From Tropicimonas sp. IMCC6043 (GTDB taxonomy: Bacteria; Pseudomonadota; Alphaproteobacteria; Rhodobacterales; Rhodobacteraceae), in the NCBI RefSeq assembly GCF_004146235.1, contig NZ_SELO01000018.1, positions 32,454 through 96,453 of the forward strand: a DNA stretch of 64,000 nt, given 5' to 3'. The position numbers and the translations under genes were made by a program. Below are positions 1 to 9,156 of this stretch, piece after piece (position 1 is the stretch's first letter; each line of letters opens with the position of its first letter). Under the pieces are notes generated by a model that ran no database searches, was not told where the DNA came from, and saw nothing but the letters and a program-made list of their open reading frames with translations.

Positions 1-831
1 ATCCGGCCCGGTGCGAACCTCGTCGATGCCGCGCATCGAGAAGATGTCGCCGATCTTGCCCACCGCCTGCACCCGCCCGCCAGCAGCGTGGACCCAGTCG
101 CAGAGCGTCGGCGCGGGCGGTGCGATGGCATAGTCGTGCCGGTTGGACGTGCGGGTGAACCCCTCCTCGGGAGAACCCACGAAGGGGCGCGATATCACCC
201 GGCCGACCCGCATCGCGTGCAGCCGCGGCGCGAGCCGGCGACAGAGTTCCTGAAGCCGTTCCTCTCCGAAGCTCTCCTCGTGGGCGGCCACCTGGAAGAC
301 GCTGTCGGCAGAGGTGTAGCAGATCGGCCAGCCGGTCTCCATGTGCCGCGCACCGAGCCGGTCGAGGATCTCGGTGCCCGAGGCGTGGCAATTGCCGAGA
401 ATGTCCTCGACGCCGGCAATCTCGCGCACGGCCTCGACCACCGCTTCCGGGAAGGCCGGTTCCATTTTGGGAAAGAAATGCCACTCCCAGGGCACCGGAA
501 CGCCCGCCAGTTCCCAGTGGCCCGATGGCGTGTCCTTGCCCGGCGAGGCTTCGGTGGCCGCGCCGAACCGCCCGTAGGGCTGCATTCCCATGCCGGGGGC
601 CGACACGCCGCCGCCGAGCCGCACCGCCTGGCCGAGCCCGAGCGCGTCGAGATTTGGCATCCTGAGCGGGCCGCTGCGCCCCTGCTCCGCAAAGCCCTCG
701 TCGCAGGCCTTGGCAATGTGCAGCAGCGTGTTTGCGCCCTCGTCTGGCACGCCATCGTTGAAGAAACGGTCGGCATCCGGCGCGCCGCCGCAGCCCACCG
801 AATCCAACACAACGAGAAAGGCACGAGTCAT
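1..831 (-). CDS. deoB: Phosphopentomutase, partial (3' end beyond window)
   Basis: DeoB interconverts ribose or deoxyribose 1- and 5-phosphate, linking nucleoside phosphorolysis to pentose metabolism in the cytosol. The N-terminus reads MTRAFLVVLDSVGCGG, the metal-binding Asp-Ser start of the alkaline-phosphatase-like metalloenzyme fold, followed by GANTLLHIA and a GHWELAGV stretch typical of DeoB. The 277 codons present are open to the left edge; the family is about 400 residues, so roughly a third is missing. The ATG overlaps the stop of deoA (ATGA), indicating translational coupling in a cdd-deoA-deoB operon. Confidence 0.93.
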   Translation of the reverse strand, partial: MTRAFLVVLDSVGCGGAPDADRFFNDGVPDEGANTLLHIAKACDEGFAEQGRSGPLRMPNLDALGLGQAVRLGGGVSAPGMGMQPYGRFGAATEASPGKDTPSGHWELAGVPVPWEWHFFPKMEPAFPEAVVEAVREIAGVEDILGNCHASGTEILDRLGARHMETGWPICYTSADSVFQVAAHEESFGEERLQELCRRLAPRLHAMRVGRVISRPFVGSPEEGFTRTSNRHDYAIAPPAPTLCDWVHAAGGRVQAVGKIGDIFSMRGIDEVRTGPD

Positions 832-2138
832 GAGGCGATCCTTTCATGAAGCAGCGGCGGTGCGGGCGCGCCCGTCTCGGTGATCTCGTAGGCGGCACGA
901 AGGTCGCGCGCAGCGCGCTCCGCGGCATCCTCACTCGCGGCATGGACCTGTGCCAGCGGTCGCCGTGCCGAAACCCGCGTACCGATCGCCGCCAGCGCAT
1001 CGAACCCGACCGAGTGGTCGAGCCGGTCGCCCTCGCGCAGCCGGCCGCCCCCCAGCGTGACCACGGCCATGCCGACTGCCTCGGTGTCGATCCGTGCGAC
1101 GATGCCGGGGGCATCGGGGAACACGTCGCGCACCACCGGCGCCTCGGCGAGGTGCCGCCGCCAGCTCCCGACGAAATCCGCCGGCCCGCCGAGCGCGTGG
1201 ATCATCCGCTCGAATGTCTCGGCCGCTTCGCCGGAGTCCAGCACCGTACCGATGCGCGCGGCACCGTCTTCGGGTCCGTCTGCGAGACCGCAAAGCGCCA
1301 GCAGCTCGCCGCCGAGCGCCAGCGTCAACTCTTTCAGCGGCCCTGACGGGACCTCTCCGGTCAGAAGCTTCATCGAGGCCGCGACTTCCAGCGCGTTGCC
1401 TGCCGTCTCGATCAGCGGCTGGCCCATCTCGGTGATGAGCGCATTCGTGCGACAGCCGGCGCCTTCGGCGGTCTCCACCAACGCCCGCGCAAGTGCCCGC
1501 GCATCCTCGGGGGTCTTCATGAAGGCGCCCGAGCCGCATTTCACGTCGAGCACCAGCGCCTCGAGCCCGGCTGCCAATTTCTTCGACAGGATGGAGGCCG
1601 TGATCAGGTCGATGCTCTCGACCGTGCCGGTCACGTCGCGGATCGCGTAGAGGCGCTTGTCCGAGGGCGCGATGTTGCCCGATGCGCCGACGATGGCGCA
1701 GCCGACCGTGCCCACGATCTCGCGCAGTTGCGCCTCAGAAACTTCAGCCGTGTAGCCCGGGATCGCCTCCAGCTTGTCGAGCGTGCCGCCGGTATGGCCG
1801 AGGCCGCGGCCCGAGATCATCGGCACATAGGCACCGCAGGCTGCCAGCGCGGGCGCAAGCGGCAGCGAGACGCAATCGCCCACCCCACCGGTTGAATGCT
1901 TGTCGACCACCGGGCCGGGCATGTCCCAGGCGAGCACCTTGCCGCTGTCGCGCATCGCCCGGGTCAGCGCAACGCGGCGCGCCTCGTCGAGCGGTGCGCG
2001 ACAGATCCCCATGGCGAAGGCGCCGACCTGCGCGTCGGTGACCTCGCCCGCGCCAATCGCGGCGCCGAACCAGGCCATCTCGTCGACCGACGGCCGCGCC
2101 CCCACGCGAAGTCTGGCCAGGATCCGCTTGGCCTCCAT
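828..2138 (-). CDS. deoA: Thymidine phosphorylase
   Basis: Cleaves thymidine with phosphate to thymine and 2-deoxyribose 1-phosphate, which DeoB then converts. The 436-residue length fits the family. The phosphate-binding motif DKHSTGGVGD lies at residues 79-88 and the pyrimidine phosphorylase signature SGRGLGHTGGTLDKLE at 109-124; an N-terminal helical domain and a C-terminal pyrimidine-nucleoside-phosphorylase domain flank the central alpha/beta domain. It lies four bases after cdd and overlaps deoB, so the three genes form one pyrimidine salvage unit. Confidence 0.95.
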   Translation of the reverse strand: MEAKRILARLRVGARPSVDEMAWFGAAIGAGEVTDAQVGAFAMGICRAPLDEARRVALTRAMRDSGKVLAWDMPGPVVDKHSTGGVGDCVSLPLAPALAACGAYVPMISGRGLGHTGGTLDKLEAIPGYTAEVSEAQLREIVGTVGCAIVGASGNIAPSDKRLYAIRDVTGTVESIDLITASILSKKLAAGLEALVLDVKCGSGAFMKTPEDARALARALVETAEGAGCRTNALITEMGQPLIETAGNALEVAASMKLLTGEVPSGPLKELTLALGGELLALCGLADGPEDGAARIGTVLDSGEAAETFERMIHALGGPADFVGSWRRHLAEAPVVRDVFPDAPGIVARIDTEAVGMAVVTLGGGRLREGDRLDHSVGFDALAAIGTRVSARRPLAQVHAASEDAAERAARDLRAAYEITETGAPAPPLLHERIAS

Positions 2139-2142
2139 CCGC

Positions 2143-2547
2143 TCAGGCCCTGTCCATGTGGTCTGCCGAAAACGCGCCGGGCAGCAACTCCGCGACCGTC
2201 ATGACCAGCTCGGCACCATCGGTTGTCGCCATGGTCACCTTCACATCGCCGTCGACGGCAAATTCCCGGAGCTTCTGCCGGCAACCGCCGCAGGGCGGCA
2301 CGGGCGCCGGGCTATCAGCGATCACCGCCACCTCGGCAATGGCGTATTCCCCCGCCGCGGCCATCGCGGCAATCGCGCCGGCCTCTGCGCAAGTTCCTTC
2401 GGGATAGGCCACGTTCTCCACGTTGCAGCCGGAATGGATCGCCCCCGAGGGCGTGCGCAGCGCCGCGCCGACCCGGAAGTTCGAATAGGGCACATAGGCG
2501 TTCTCTCGGACCGCGCGGGCGGCCTCCAGAAGGGTGGTGTCAGTCAT
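2143..2547 (-). CDS. cdd: Cytidine deaminase
   Basis: Hydrolytic deamination of cytidine and deoxycytidine to uridine and deoxyuridine. The 134-residue protein has the zinc site of the small tetrameric class: Cys53-Ala-Glu55 (ligand plus catalytic glutamate) and the PCGGC pair, Cys86 and Cys89. The ATG at 2547 was chosen because translation from it begins directly with the conserved deaminase N-terminus; an in-frame start 26 codons upstream adds only low-quality sequence. It is the first gene of the cdd-deoA-deoB operon; the promoter should lie in the 228-bp gap shared with divergent prpE. Confidence 0.94.
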   Translation of the reverse strand: MTDTTLLEAARAVRENAYVPYSNFRVGAALRTPSGAIHSGCNVENVAYPEGTCAEAGAIAAMAAAGEYAIAEVAVIADSPAPVPPCGGCRQKLREFAVDGDVKVTMATTDGAELVMTVAELLPGAFSADHMDRA

Positions 2548-2775
2548 GGCAAGCTCCGTTTCGACCACTCTGTGCCCGGTCGCGCGACGATGCAAGGGGA
2601 GGAAACCCGGCAGCGTCCACCGCATCGACTAAGGTCAAAATGCTGCACTGCGGCGACATGCCTCGGCGCCGCAGCATACGTTAGCGCCCAAAGAAGCCGC
2701 ACCTTACCGGGCAACAGACTTGCGTAACCGCCCCCCTTTTGCGTAACTCCTGCGAAATTCGGAGGGAGAGACACG

Positions 2776-4665
2776 ATGGGATATTCCGACGTCTATGACG
2801 CCTGGAAAGCGGACGCGAACGCGTTCTGGATGAAGGCGGCCGAGGAGATCGCCTGGTATCAACCGCCGTCGAAGGCGCTGTTCGACGACAAGGCCCCGAT
2901 GTACGAGTGGTTCTCGGACGGGATGGTCAATGCCTGCTACAACGCCGTGGACCGCCACGTCGAGGCCGGCCGCGGCGACCAGCTCGCGATCATGCACGAA
3001 AGCCCGATCACCCATTCGACCAAGGGCATCACCTATTCCGAGCTGCGCGACCGCGTGGCCTCCCTTGCCGGCGCGCTGAAGATGCGCGGCGTCGAGAAGG
3101 GCGACCGGGTCATCATCTACATGCCGATGATTCCCGAGGCGCTGGAGGCGATGCTCGCGTGTGCGCGCATCGGCGCGATCCATTCGGTCGTCTTCGGCGG
3201 CTTTGCCGCGCATGAGCTCGCGGTCCGGATCGATGACGCCACGCCGAAGGCGATCATCGCCGCGTCCTGCGGCCTCGAGCCGGGCCGCGTGGTCCACTAC
3301 AAACCGCTGCTTGACGACGCCATCGAGCAGGCCACGCACAAGCCCGAATTCTGCGTCGTGTTCCAGCGCGAGCAGGAAGTGGCCAAGCTCGTGGAGGGGC
3401 GCGACTTCTCTTGGCACGGCTTCCAATACGGCGTCAAGCCAGCCGAATGCGTGCCCGTCGAGGGCAATCACCCGGCCTATATCCTCTACACCTCCGGCAC
3501 CACCGGCCAGCCCAAGGGCGTGGTGCGTTCGACCGCCGGCCACCTCGTCGCGCTGCAATGGACGATGAAGAACATCTACAAAGTCGGCCCCGGCGAGCGT
3601 TTCTGGGCCGCCTCGGATGTCGGCTGGGTCGTCGGGCATTCCTATATCGCCTACGGGCCGCTGATCGCCGGCGCGGAGACCATTGTCTTCGAGGGCAAGC
3701 CGATCGGCACGCCGCATGCCGGCGTGTTCTGGAAGATCATCCAGAACCACCGGGTAAAGAGCTTCTTCACTGCGCCAACCGCGCTGCGCGCGATCAAGCG
3801 CGAGGATCCGAAGGGCGAGTGGATCAAGCGTTACAAGCTGCACGACCTGCAGGCGCTGTTCCTCGCCGGCGAGCGAGCCGACCCGGACACGGTGAAATGG
3901 GCGCAGGAACATCTCCGCGTGCCGGTGATCGACCACTGGTGGCAGACCGAGACCGGCTGGGCCATCGCCGCCAACCCGATCGGGATCGAGGAGCTTCCAG
4001 TGAAGCTCGGCAGCCCGTCGGTGCCGATGCCCGGCTATGACGTGCATATCCTCGACGAGGGCGGGCACGAGGTCGCAGCGGGCGAGATGGGCGCCATCGC
4101 CATCAAGCTGCCCTTGCCGCCGGGCACGCTGCAGACGCTGTGGAATGCCGAGGAGCGCTACCGGAAGTCCTATCTCTCCCACTTCCCCGGCTATTACGAG
4201 ACCGGCGACGCGGGCTACAAGGACGAGGACGGCTATCTCTACATCATGGCCCGGACCGACGACGTCATCAACGTCGCCGGCCACCGGCTCTCGACGGGTG
4301 CCATGGAAGAGGTTCTCGCCGCCCACCCGGATGTCGCCGAATGCGCGGTCATCGGCGTCGCCGACGAGCTCAAGGGCCAGTTGCCGCTTGGCTTCCTCTG
4401 CCTGAACGCCAACCACGGGCGCACGCCGGAAGACGTGATCAAGGAATGCGTCTTCATGGTGCGCGACCAGATCGGGCCTGTCGCGGCCTTCAAGCATGCC
4501 TGCGTCGTCGATCGCCTGCCGAAGACGCGGTCGGGCAAGATCCTGCGCGCGACGATGCAGAAGATCGCCGACAGCCAGGAGTTCAAGATGCCGGCGACGA
4601 TCGACGACCCAGCGATCCTCGACGAGATCACCGAGGTGCTCAAAGGGGCCGGCTACGCCAAATAG
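2776..4665 (+). CDS. prpE: Propionate--CoA ligase
   Basis: ATP-dependent activation of propionate (and probably other short acids) to the acyl-CoA via an acyl-adenylate. The 629-residue ANL enzyme has the AMP-binding motif YTSGTTGQPKG at residues 238-248, and the C-terminal lysine that is the usual acetylation target at Lys588 in SGKIL. The start MGYSDVYDAW and overall sequence resemble PrpE more than acetyl-CoA synthetase Acs. A GGAGGGAGA ribosome binding site precedes the ATG. With meaB and mce elsewhere in the window, it suggests propionyl-CoA use through methylmalonyl-CoA. The substrate is inferred from family resemblance. Confidence 0.88.
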   Translation: MGYSDVYDAWKADANAFWMKAAEEIAWYQPPSKALFDDKAPMYEWFSDGMVNACYNAVDRHVEAGRGDQLAIMHESPITHSTKGITYSELRDRVASLAGALKMRGVEKGDRVIIYMPMIPEALEAMLACARIGAIHSVVFGGFAAHELAVRIDDATPKAIIAASCGLEPGRVVHYKPLLDDAIEQATHKPEFCVVFQREQEVAKLVEGRDFSWHGFQYGVKPAECVPVEGNHPAYILYTSGTTGQPKGVVRSTAGHLVALQWTMKNIYKVGPGERFWAASDVGWVVGHSYIAYGPLIAGAETIVFEGKPIGTPHAGVFWKIIQNHRVKSFFTAPTALRAIKREDPKGEWIKRYKLHDLQALFLAGERADPDTVKWAQEHLRVPVIDHWWQTETGWAIAANPIGIEELPVKLGSPSVPMPGYDVHILDEGGHEVAAGEMGAIAIKLPLPPGTLQTLWNAEERYRKSYLSHFPGYYETGDAGYKDEDGYLYIMARTDDVINVAGHRLSTGAMEEVLAAHPDVAECAVIGVADELKGQLPLGFLCLNANHGRTPEDVIKECVFMVRDQIGPVAAFKHACVVDRLPKTRSGKILRATMQKIADSQEFKMPATIDDPAILDEITEVLKGAGYAK

Positions 4666-4693
4666 GCCCGCCGGCCAAAGTACGGAAAATCGG

Positions 4694-4729
4694 GACGCGC
4701 GCCCCGCACGTTGCCGGGGCGCGCACGTC
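4694..4729 (+). terminator. GC-rich hairpin after prpE
   Basis: A perfect 10-bp stem (4697-4706 with 4715-4724) with an 8-base loop sits 30 bases past the prpE stop, and an outer GGAC/GTCC pair extends it. No U-tract follows, so it is a terminator-like hairpin rather than a textbook intrinsic terminator. Confidence 0.45.
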
Positions 4730-4877
4730 CATTCGAAGTCGCTCTACGCTGTGTTCGACGCGCCGGGAACGGATCCCAGGCGGCCGTGACCCGCGGCTGC
4801 GCGCCGAAAGCAGACATCGTGGCTCCGGAGTGATACCATCCGAGGACGCGCCCTTCGATTTTCGAACAGGACCGTCC

Positions 4878-5450
4878 ATGACACGCATCGCACCCCGGTC
4901 CGAGGCCGATGGGGTCCTTAGTGCCCTGACCCTCGGTTTCGTTGCCGATCCTTTCATGCGCTGGCTCTACCCGGAACCGGACGCCTTCCTGAAGCATTTT
5001 CCCCGCGTCATGGACCTCTTTGGAGGACGGGCCTTCGACCACGGCGCCGCGCATCGAAACGACGACTGCTCCGCCGGCGCCCTGTGGCTGCCGCCCGGCG
5101 TCCACCCGGACGAGGAAAACCTCGTCGCATATTTCGAGCAGACCGTCGCGCCGGACAAGCACGACGCGCTCTTTGCGACCTTCGAACAGATGGACGGATT
5201 TCACCCTGAAACCCCGTGCTGGCATTTGGCCTTCATTGCTGTCGACCCGGCGCTTCAGGGCAAGGGGATCGGCTCAGTCCTGATGGAGGCGGCGCTCAGG
5301 CAATGCGACGCCGACGGACGGCCAGCCTATCTGGAATCGACGAACCCGGCGAACCTGTCGCTCTACCGCCGCTTCGGATTCGAACAGGTCGGAGTGATCG
5401 AGACCGGACGGGCCCCGCCCCTGTTCCCGATGTTCCGCCCGGCCGGCTGA
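4878..5450 (+). CDS. GNAT family N-acetyltransferase
   Basis: A 190-residue protein with the acetyl-CoA binding core of the GNAT superfamily: WHLAFIAVDPALQGKGIGS (beta4 and the Q/RxxGxG/A pyrophosphate loop), then LESTNPANLSLYRRFGFE near the C-terminus. The substrate is unknown; related proteins are often annotated only as N-acetyltransferase. The ATG at 4878 begins MTRIAPRSEADGV; the much longer in-frame opening upstream runs antiparallel to codon usage inside prpE and is not coding. It stands alone between prpE and the convergent nadK. Confidence 0.85.
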   Translation: MTRIAPRSEADGVLSALTLGFVADPFMRWLYPEPDAFLKHFPRVMDLFGGRAFDHGAAHRNDDCSAGALWLPPGVHPDEENLVAYFEQTVAPDKHDALFATFEQMDGFHPETPCWHLAFIAVDPALQGKGIGSVLMEAALRQCDADGRPAYLESTNPANLSLYRRFGFEQVGVIETGRAPPLFPMFRPAG

Positions 5451-5472
5451 GCCTGCGCCTAAAGCGACCGCG

Positions 5473-6234
5473 TCAGACGAACTGCTCCCGGATCAGCCGT
5501 TCCTCGAGCCCGTGGCCCGGGTCGAAGAGGATCCGGTGACGCAGCCGCGGCTCCGAACGGATGATGACGGTCACCGCATTGCGAACCGACGAGCGGCTGT
5601 CCGCCTCGGCCATGACCGGGCGCTTGTCCGGCTGCAGGACGTCGAACCGGACCTCCGCCGTCGACGGCAGCAGCGCACCGCGCCAGCGCCGCGGCCGGAA
5701 GGCCGACATCGCGGTCAACGCCAGAACCTCCGAGCCCACCGGCACGATCGGGCCGTGGGCGGAATAGTTGTAGGCAGTCGACCCGGCGGGCGTGGAAACC
5801 AGCGCGCCGTCCGCCACCAGTTCCTCCATGCGCACCCTCCCGTCGACCGAGATCCGGAGCTTGGCGACCTGCGGCCCGGCGCGAAGCAGCGAGACCTCGT
5901 TGATCGCCAATGCATCGTGCTTCGCGCCATCGGCGGTGATCGCCCGCATCGCCAGCGGCGTGATCACCTCTTCCTCCGCGGCCTCCAGCCGTTCGATCAG
6001 CCCCTCCGCCGCGTAAGCGTTCATCAGGAACCCCACGGTGCCGCGATTCATCCCGTAGACCGGCGTGTCGAGATGCTGCGTGTCGTGCAGCGTGTGCAGC
6101 ATGAAGCCGTCGCCGCCGAGCGCGACGATGAAATCCGCCTCCACGGCATCGCACCGCCCGTAGCGCCGCTCGAGCTCCACCAGCGCACCCTGCGCAACAT
6201 GGGCGCGACTCGCCGTGAATGAAATCTTCGCCAT
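5473..6234 (-). CDS. nadK: NAD kinase
   Basis: Phosphorylates NAD+ to NADP+ with ATP or polyphosphate. The 253-residue protein has the GGDG signature at residues 40-43, the conserved Asn112-Glu113 (NE of the second motif) and a glycine-rich STPAGSTAY segment, all diagnostic of the NAD kinase fold. The ATG at 6234 gives MAKISFTASRAHV; longer in-frame openings read into the antisense of glyA. It is divergent from glyA with about 200 bp between, and convergent with the GNAT gene. Confidence 0.94.
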   Translation of the reverse strand: MAKISFTASRAHVAQGALVELERRYGRCDAVEADFIVALGGDGFMLHTLHDTQHLDTPVYGMNRGTVGFLMNAYAAEGLIERLEAAEEEVITPLAMRAITADGAKHDALAINEVSLLRAGPQVAKLRISVDGRVRMEELVADGALVSTPAGSTAYNYSAHGPIVPVGSEVLALTAMSAFRPRRWRGALLPSTAEVRFDVLQPDKRPVMAEADSRSSVRNAVTVIIRSEPRLRHRILFDPGHGLEERLIREQFV

Positions 6235-6432
6235 GCCCAAGGGGCCTCCCGCCGCGCCCGTCGTTTCGCAAACGTCATCCCCCGGCGCTATCGGAAACGC
6301 AACCCTCTCCTGGCGGCGCGCGGCCCGTCGATGCCGCATCTTCCCGGGTTTTGTCTTGCCGCGCCATGAGCTACATCCCGGCTGAACGACACAAGCGGAC
6401 CGCGCGCGGCCGCCCCGAGAAGGAATGCGACC

Positions 6433-7719
6433 ATGACCCAGGATACCGGCTTCTTCACCGAGGATCTCGCAACCCGAGACAACGAGATCGCCGAGGCGAT
6501 CGGCCTCGAGCTCGGCCGCCAGCGAGACGAGATCGAACTCATCGCGTCGGAGAACATCGTCAGCCGCGCGGTGCTGGAGGCCCAAGGCTCGGTGATGACC
6601 AACAAATATGCCGAAGGCTACCCGGGCAAGCGCTACTATGGCGGCTGCCAGTATGTCGATATCGCCGAGACCCTCGCCATCGAGCGGGCCAAGGAGCTGT
6701 TCGGCTGCGGCTTCGCCAACGTGCAGCCCAATTCGGGCAGCCAGATGAACCAGGCGGTGTTCCTCGCCCTGCTGCAACCTGGCGACACTTTCATGGGGCT
6801 GGACCTTAACTCGGGTGGCCACCTGACCCACGGCTCGCCGGTCAACATGTCCGGCAAATGGTTCAACGTCGTCTCCTACGGCGTGCGCCAGCAGGATCAC
6901 CTGCTCGACATGGAGGACATCCGCGCCAAGGCCCTCGAGCACAAGCCGAAGCTGATCGTCGCCGGCGGCACCGCCTATAGCCGGGTCTGGGACTGGGCCG
7001 CCTTCCGCGCGATTGCCGACGAGGTGGGCGCCTACCTGATGGTCGACATGGCGCATATCGCCGGTCTGGTCGCCGGTGGCGCGCATCCGTCGCCGCTGCC
7101 GCATGCCCATGTGGTGACGACCACGACGCACAAGTCGCTGCGCGGCCCGCGGGGCGGCATGATCCTGACCAATGACGCCGACGTCGCCAAGAAGGTGAAC
7201 TCGGCCGTCTTCCCCGGCCTTCAGGGCGGCCCGCTGATGCATGTCATCGCCGCCAAGGCCGTGGCCTTCGGTGAGGCCCTCCGGCCGGAATTCAAGGACT
7301 ACGCTGCGGCGGTCGTCGCCAATGCCCGCGCGATGGCGGACGAGTTGATGAAGGGCGGCATTGACATCGTCTCCGGCGGCACCGACAACCACCTGATGCT
7401 CGCCGACCTTCGCCCCAAAGGCGTGACCGGCAAGGCCGCCGAGAAAGCGCTCGGGCGAGCACATATCACCTGCAACAAGAACGGCGTGCCGTTCGACCCC
7501 GAGAAGCCCTTCGTGACCTCCGGCATCCGCCTCGGCACGCCGGCCGGCACCACCCGCGGCTTCGGCGAGGACGAGTTCCGCGCCATCGCCCGGATGATCA
7601 CCGAAGTGGTCGACGGGCTTGCAGCGAATGGTGAGGAGGGCAACGGCGAGGTCGAGGAGAAGGTCAAGGCAGAGGCAACGGCGCTCTGCGCCCGCTTCCC
7701 GCTCTACCCCGACCTCTGA
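6433..7719 (+). CDS. glyA: Serine hydroxymethyltransferase
   Basis: PLP enzyme interconverting serine and glycine with transfer of a one-carbon unit to tetrahydrofolate. The 428-residue length is typical. The PLP-lysine motif [14 protein letters not shown] spans residues 229-242 with Lys234 as the Schiff-base residue; [10 protein letters not shown] and [16 protein letters not shown] are also SHMT signatures. An AAGGA ribosome binding site lies just before the ATG. The 198-bp gap to divergent nadK holds the promoter; I saw no riboswitch fold there. Confidence 0.96.
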   Translation: MTQDTGFFTEDLATRDNEIAEAIGLELGRQRDEIELIASENIVSRAVLEAQGSVMTNKYAEGYPGKRYYGGCQYVDIAETLAIERAKELFGCGFANVQPNSGSQMNQAVFLALLQPGDTFMGLDLNSGGHLTHGSPVNMSGKWFNVVSYGVRQQDHLLDMEDIRAKALEHKPKLIVAGGTAYSRVWDWAAFRAIADEVGAYLMVDMAHIAGLVAGGAHPSPLPHAHVVTTTTHKSLRGPRGGMILTNDADVAKKVNSAVFPGLQGGPLMHVIAAKAVAFGEALRPEFKDYAAAVVANARAMADELMKGGIDIVSGGTDNHLMLADLRPKGVTGKAAEKALGRAHITCNKNGVPFDPEKPFVTSGIRLGTPAGTTRGFGEDEFRAIARMITEVVDGLAANGEEGNGEVEEKVKAEATALCARFPLYPDL

Positions 7720-7754
7720 ACGCGCGGAGGGCGGGGCACCGCGCCGAGATCCAC

Positions 7755-8900
7755 CTAGCGCGCCGCCTCAATGACCGCCGCGAGCTCCGCCTCCGAAAGC
7801 GCCACCGGGTTGGCCTTCATCGAAGACGAGCTTGCGGCAGCTTTCGAGGCCGCGGCCCGGTCCGCTGCCGAAACGCCCTGTGCGTCGAGCCCGGCCAACC
7901 CGGCGGCCCGCGACCATGCCGCGAGCCGTTCGAAGGCTGACTCTGGCGCACCGCCGAGGGCCTCGGAGATCCAGCCCCGGATCTCCGCGATCCGTGCCAG
8001 GCTCGCTGGCTCCGTCATCCCCGCCGCGTTCGCTGCCAGCCCGTGGGGCAGCAGCACGCCGCAGAGAGCGCCATGCGCCGCGCCAGACATCCCGCCAAGC
8101 GGCCCGGCCAACCCATGGATCGCTCCGAGCCCGGCATTTGACAGCGCCAGCCCACCGCAGAGCGAGACCCAGGCCATCGTGTCCCGCCCCGCCGAGTCCT
8201 CCCGTTCCATCAGCCGGCTCAGCGCGCCGAGACCCGCCGGGATGGCGGCGCGGCAAAGCGCATCGGTCAAGGGATTGGCGCGCGTGCAGAGATAGGGCTC
8301 GATCACCTGGGTGATCGCATCGAGCCCCGCGGCAAGGGTCACCGCACGCGGGCAGCCATCGGTCAGGCCCGGATCGATCACGGCGAGCGCGGGCAGCATC
8401 GCCCGGTCGCGCAGCGACACCTTGCGCCGTGCCTCCGGCACCGAGATCACCGCGTTGCGCGTGACCTCGGTGCCGGTGCCGGCCGTTGTCGGCAGGGCGG
8501 CGAACGGAAGGGCCGGGACCTCCAGCGGCAGGCCCCGGCCCACCACCTCTAGATGGTCGAGCATCGGGCGCGTCGCCGGCGCCAGCGCCGCGATCGCCTT
8601 GCCCGTGTCGATCGCGGCGCCGCCGCCGATGGCCACGACGGCCTCCGTGCCGCCCTCCCGCGCCTGCTCCACGCCGGTCTCGATCAGCGCCACGTCGGGC
8701 TCGCCGGACGCCGAAAACGGCAGAACCGACCGCCCCGCCGCCTCCAGTCCCACGCGGAGCCATTCCGACCGCGACGCGTCGGCACCGGTGACGAGCAGGA
8801 TTCGCTGCCCCATCCCGGCGAGATCGCCGATCGCGCGACGAGCCGCACCACGCCCAAAGCGGATCTCTGTCGCCGTTGCGAAAACAAATTCCGGAATCAT
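7755..8900 (-). CDS. Iron-containing alcohol dehydrogenase
   Basis: A 381-residue group III (Fe-type) alcohol dehydrogenase, NAD(P)-dependent. The nucleotide-binding GGGAAID is at residues 92-98 and TTAGTGTEVTRNAV at 138-151. Of the metal ligands, Asp194 and the histidines of the HGLAGPLGG...AHG region are visible, but the usual second ligand (DAxTH) is Gln198 in LDAITQVIEPY. This DA-x-TQ form recurs in one subfamily as I recall it, so it need not mean loss of activity. The ATG at 8900 starts MIPEFVFATATEI. It is divergent from an aldehyde dehydrogenase, suggesting an alcohol-to-acid route of unknown substrate. Confidence 0.87.
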   Translation of the reverse strand: MIPEFVFATATEIRFGRGAARRAIGDLAGMGQRILLVTGADASRSEWLRVGLEAAGRSVLPFSASGEPDVALIETGVEQAREGGTEAVVAIGGGAAIDTGKAIAALAPATRPMLDHLEVVGRGLPLEVPALPFAALPTTAGTGTEVTRNAVISVPEARRKVSLRDRAMLPALAVIDPGLTDGCPRAVTLAAGLDAITQVIEPYLCTRANPLTDALCRAAIPAGLGALSRLMEREDSAGRDTMAWVSLCGGLALSNAGLGAIHGLAGPLGGMSGAAHGALCGVLLPHGLAANAAGMTEPASLARIAEIRGWISEALGGAPESAFERLAAWSRAAGLAGLDAQGVSAADRAAASKAAASSSSMKANPVALSEAELAAVIEAAR

Positions 8901-9156
8901 GACACACTCCCTGTCGTGCTGGCCTTGTCGCGCGGAAGCCCGCCGGCCGCGTCGCTCGGGTTGGGCTGTCGCGAGACCGGGGGTATCGCCTTGGGCCGCC
9001 AATGGACAGCGATTCGCTCGGGCGGCGTGAGGCGGCTTCATAAACAATGCCGAAAATACCTCCTTTCCGCGGCCTGCCAGCGGGTGATTGCTGTTCCCGC
9101 GGCGGGCAAAGCCCTCTATGACGCGGCGGACAAGAAACGACATTGGGGAGGCAGAG

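Noticed and set aside
2704..4497. A leftward 597-codon open frame opposite prpE
   Set aside because: Antisense shadow of prpE, with repetitive Asp, Arg, Val and Gly composition and no motif.
2776..4665. Acetyl-CoA synthetase (acs) call
   Set aside because: The N-terminus and 629-residue length fit PrpE better than the roughly 650-residue Acs.
6235..6432. A glycine or other riboswitch upstream of glyA
   Set aside because: I could not find the paired-helix cores or conserved bulges of a known riboswitch in this 198-bp gap.
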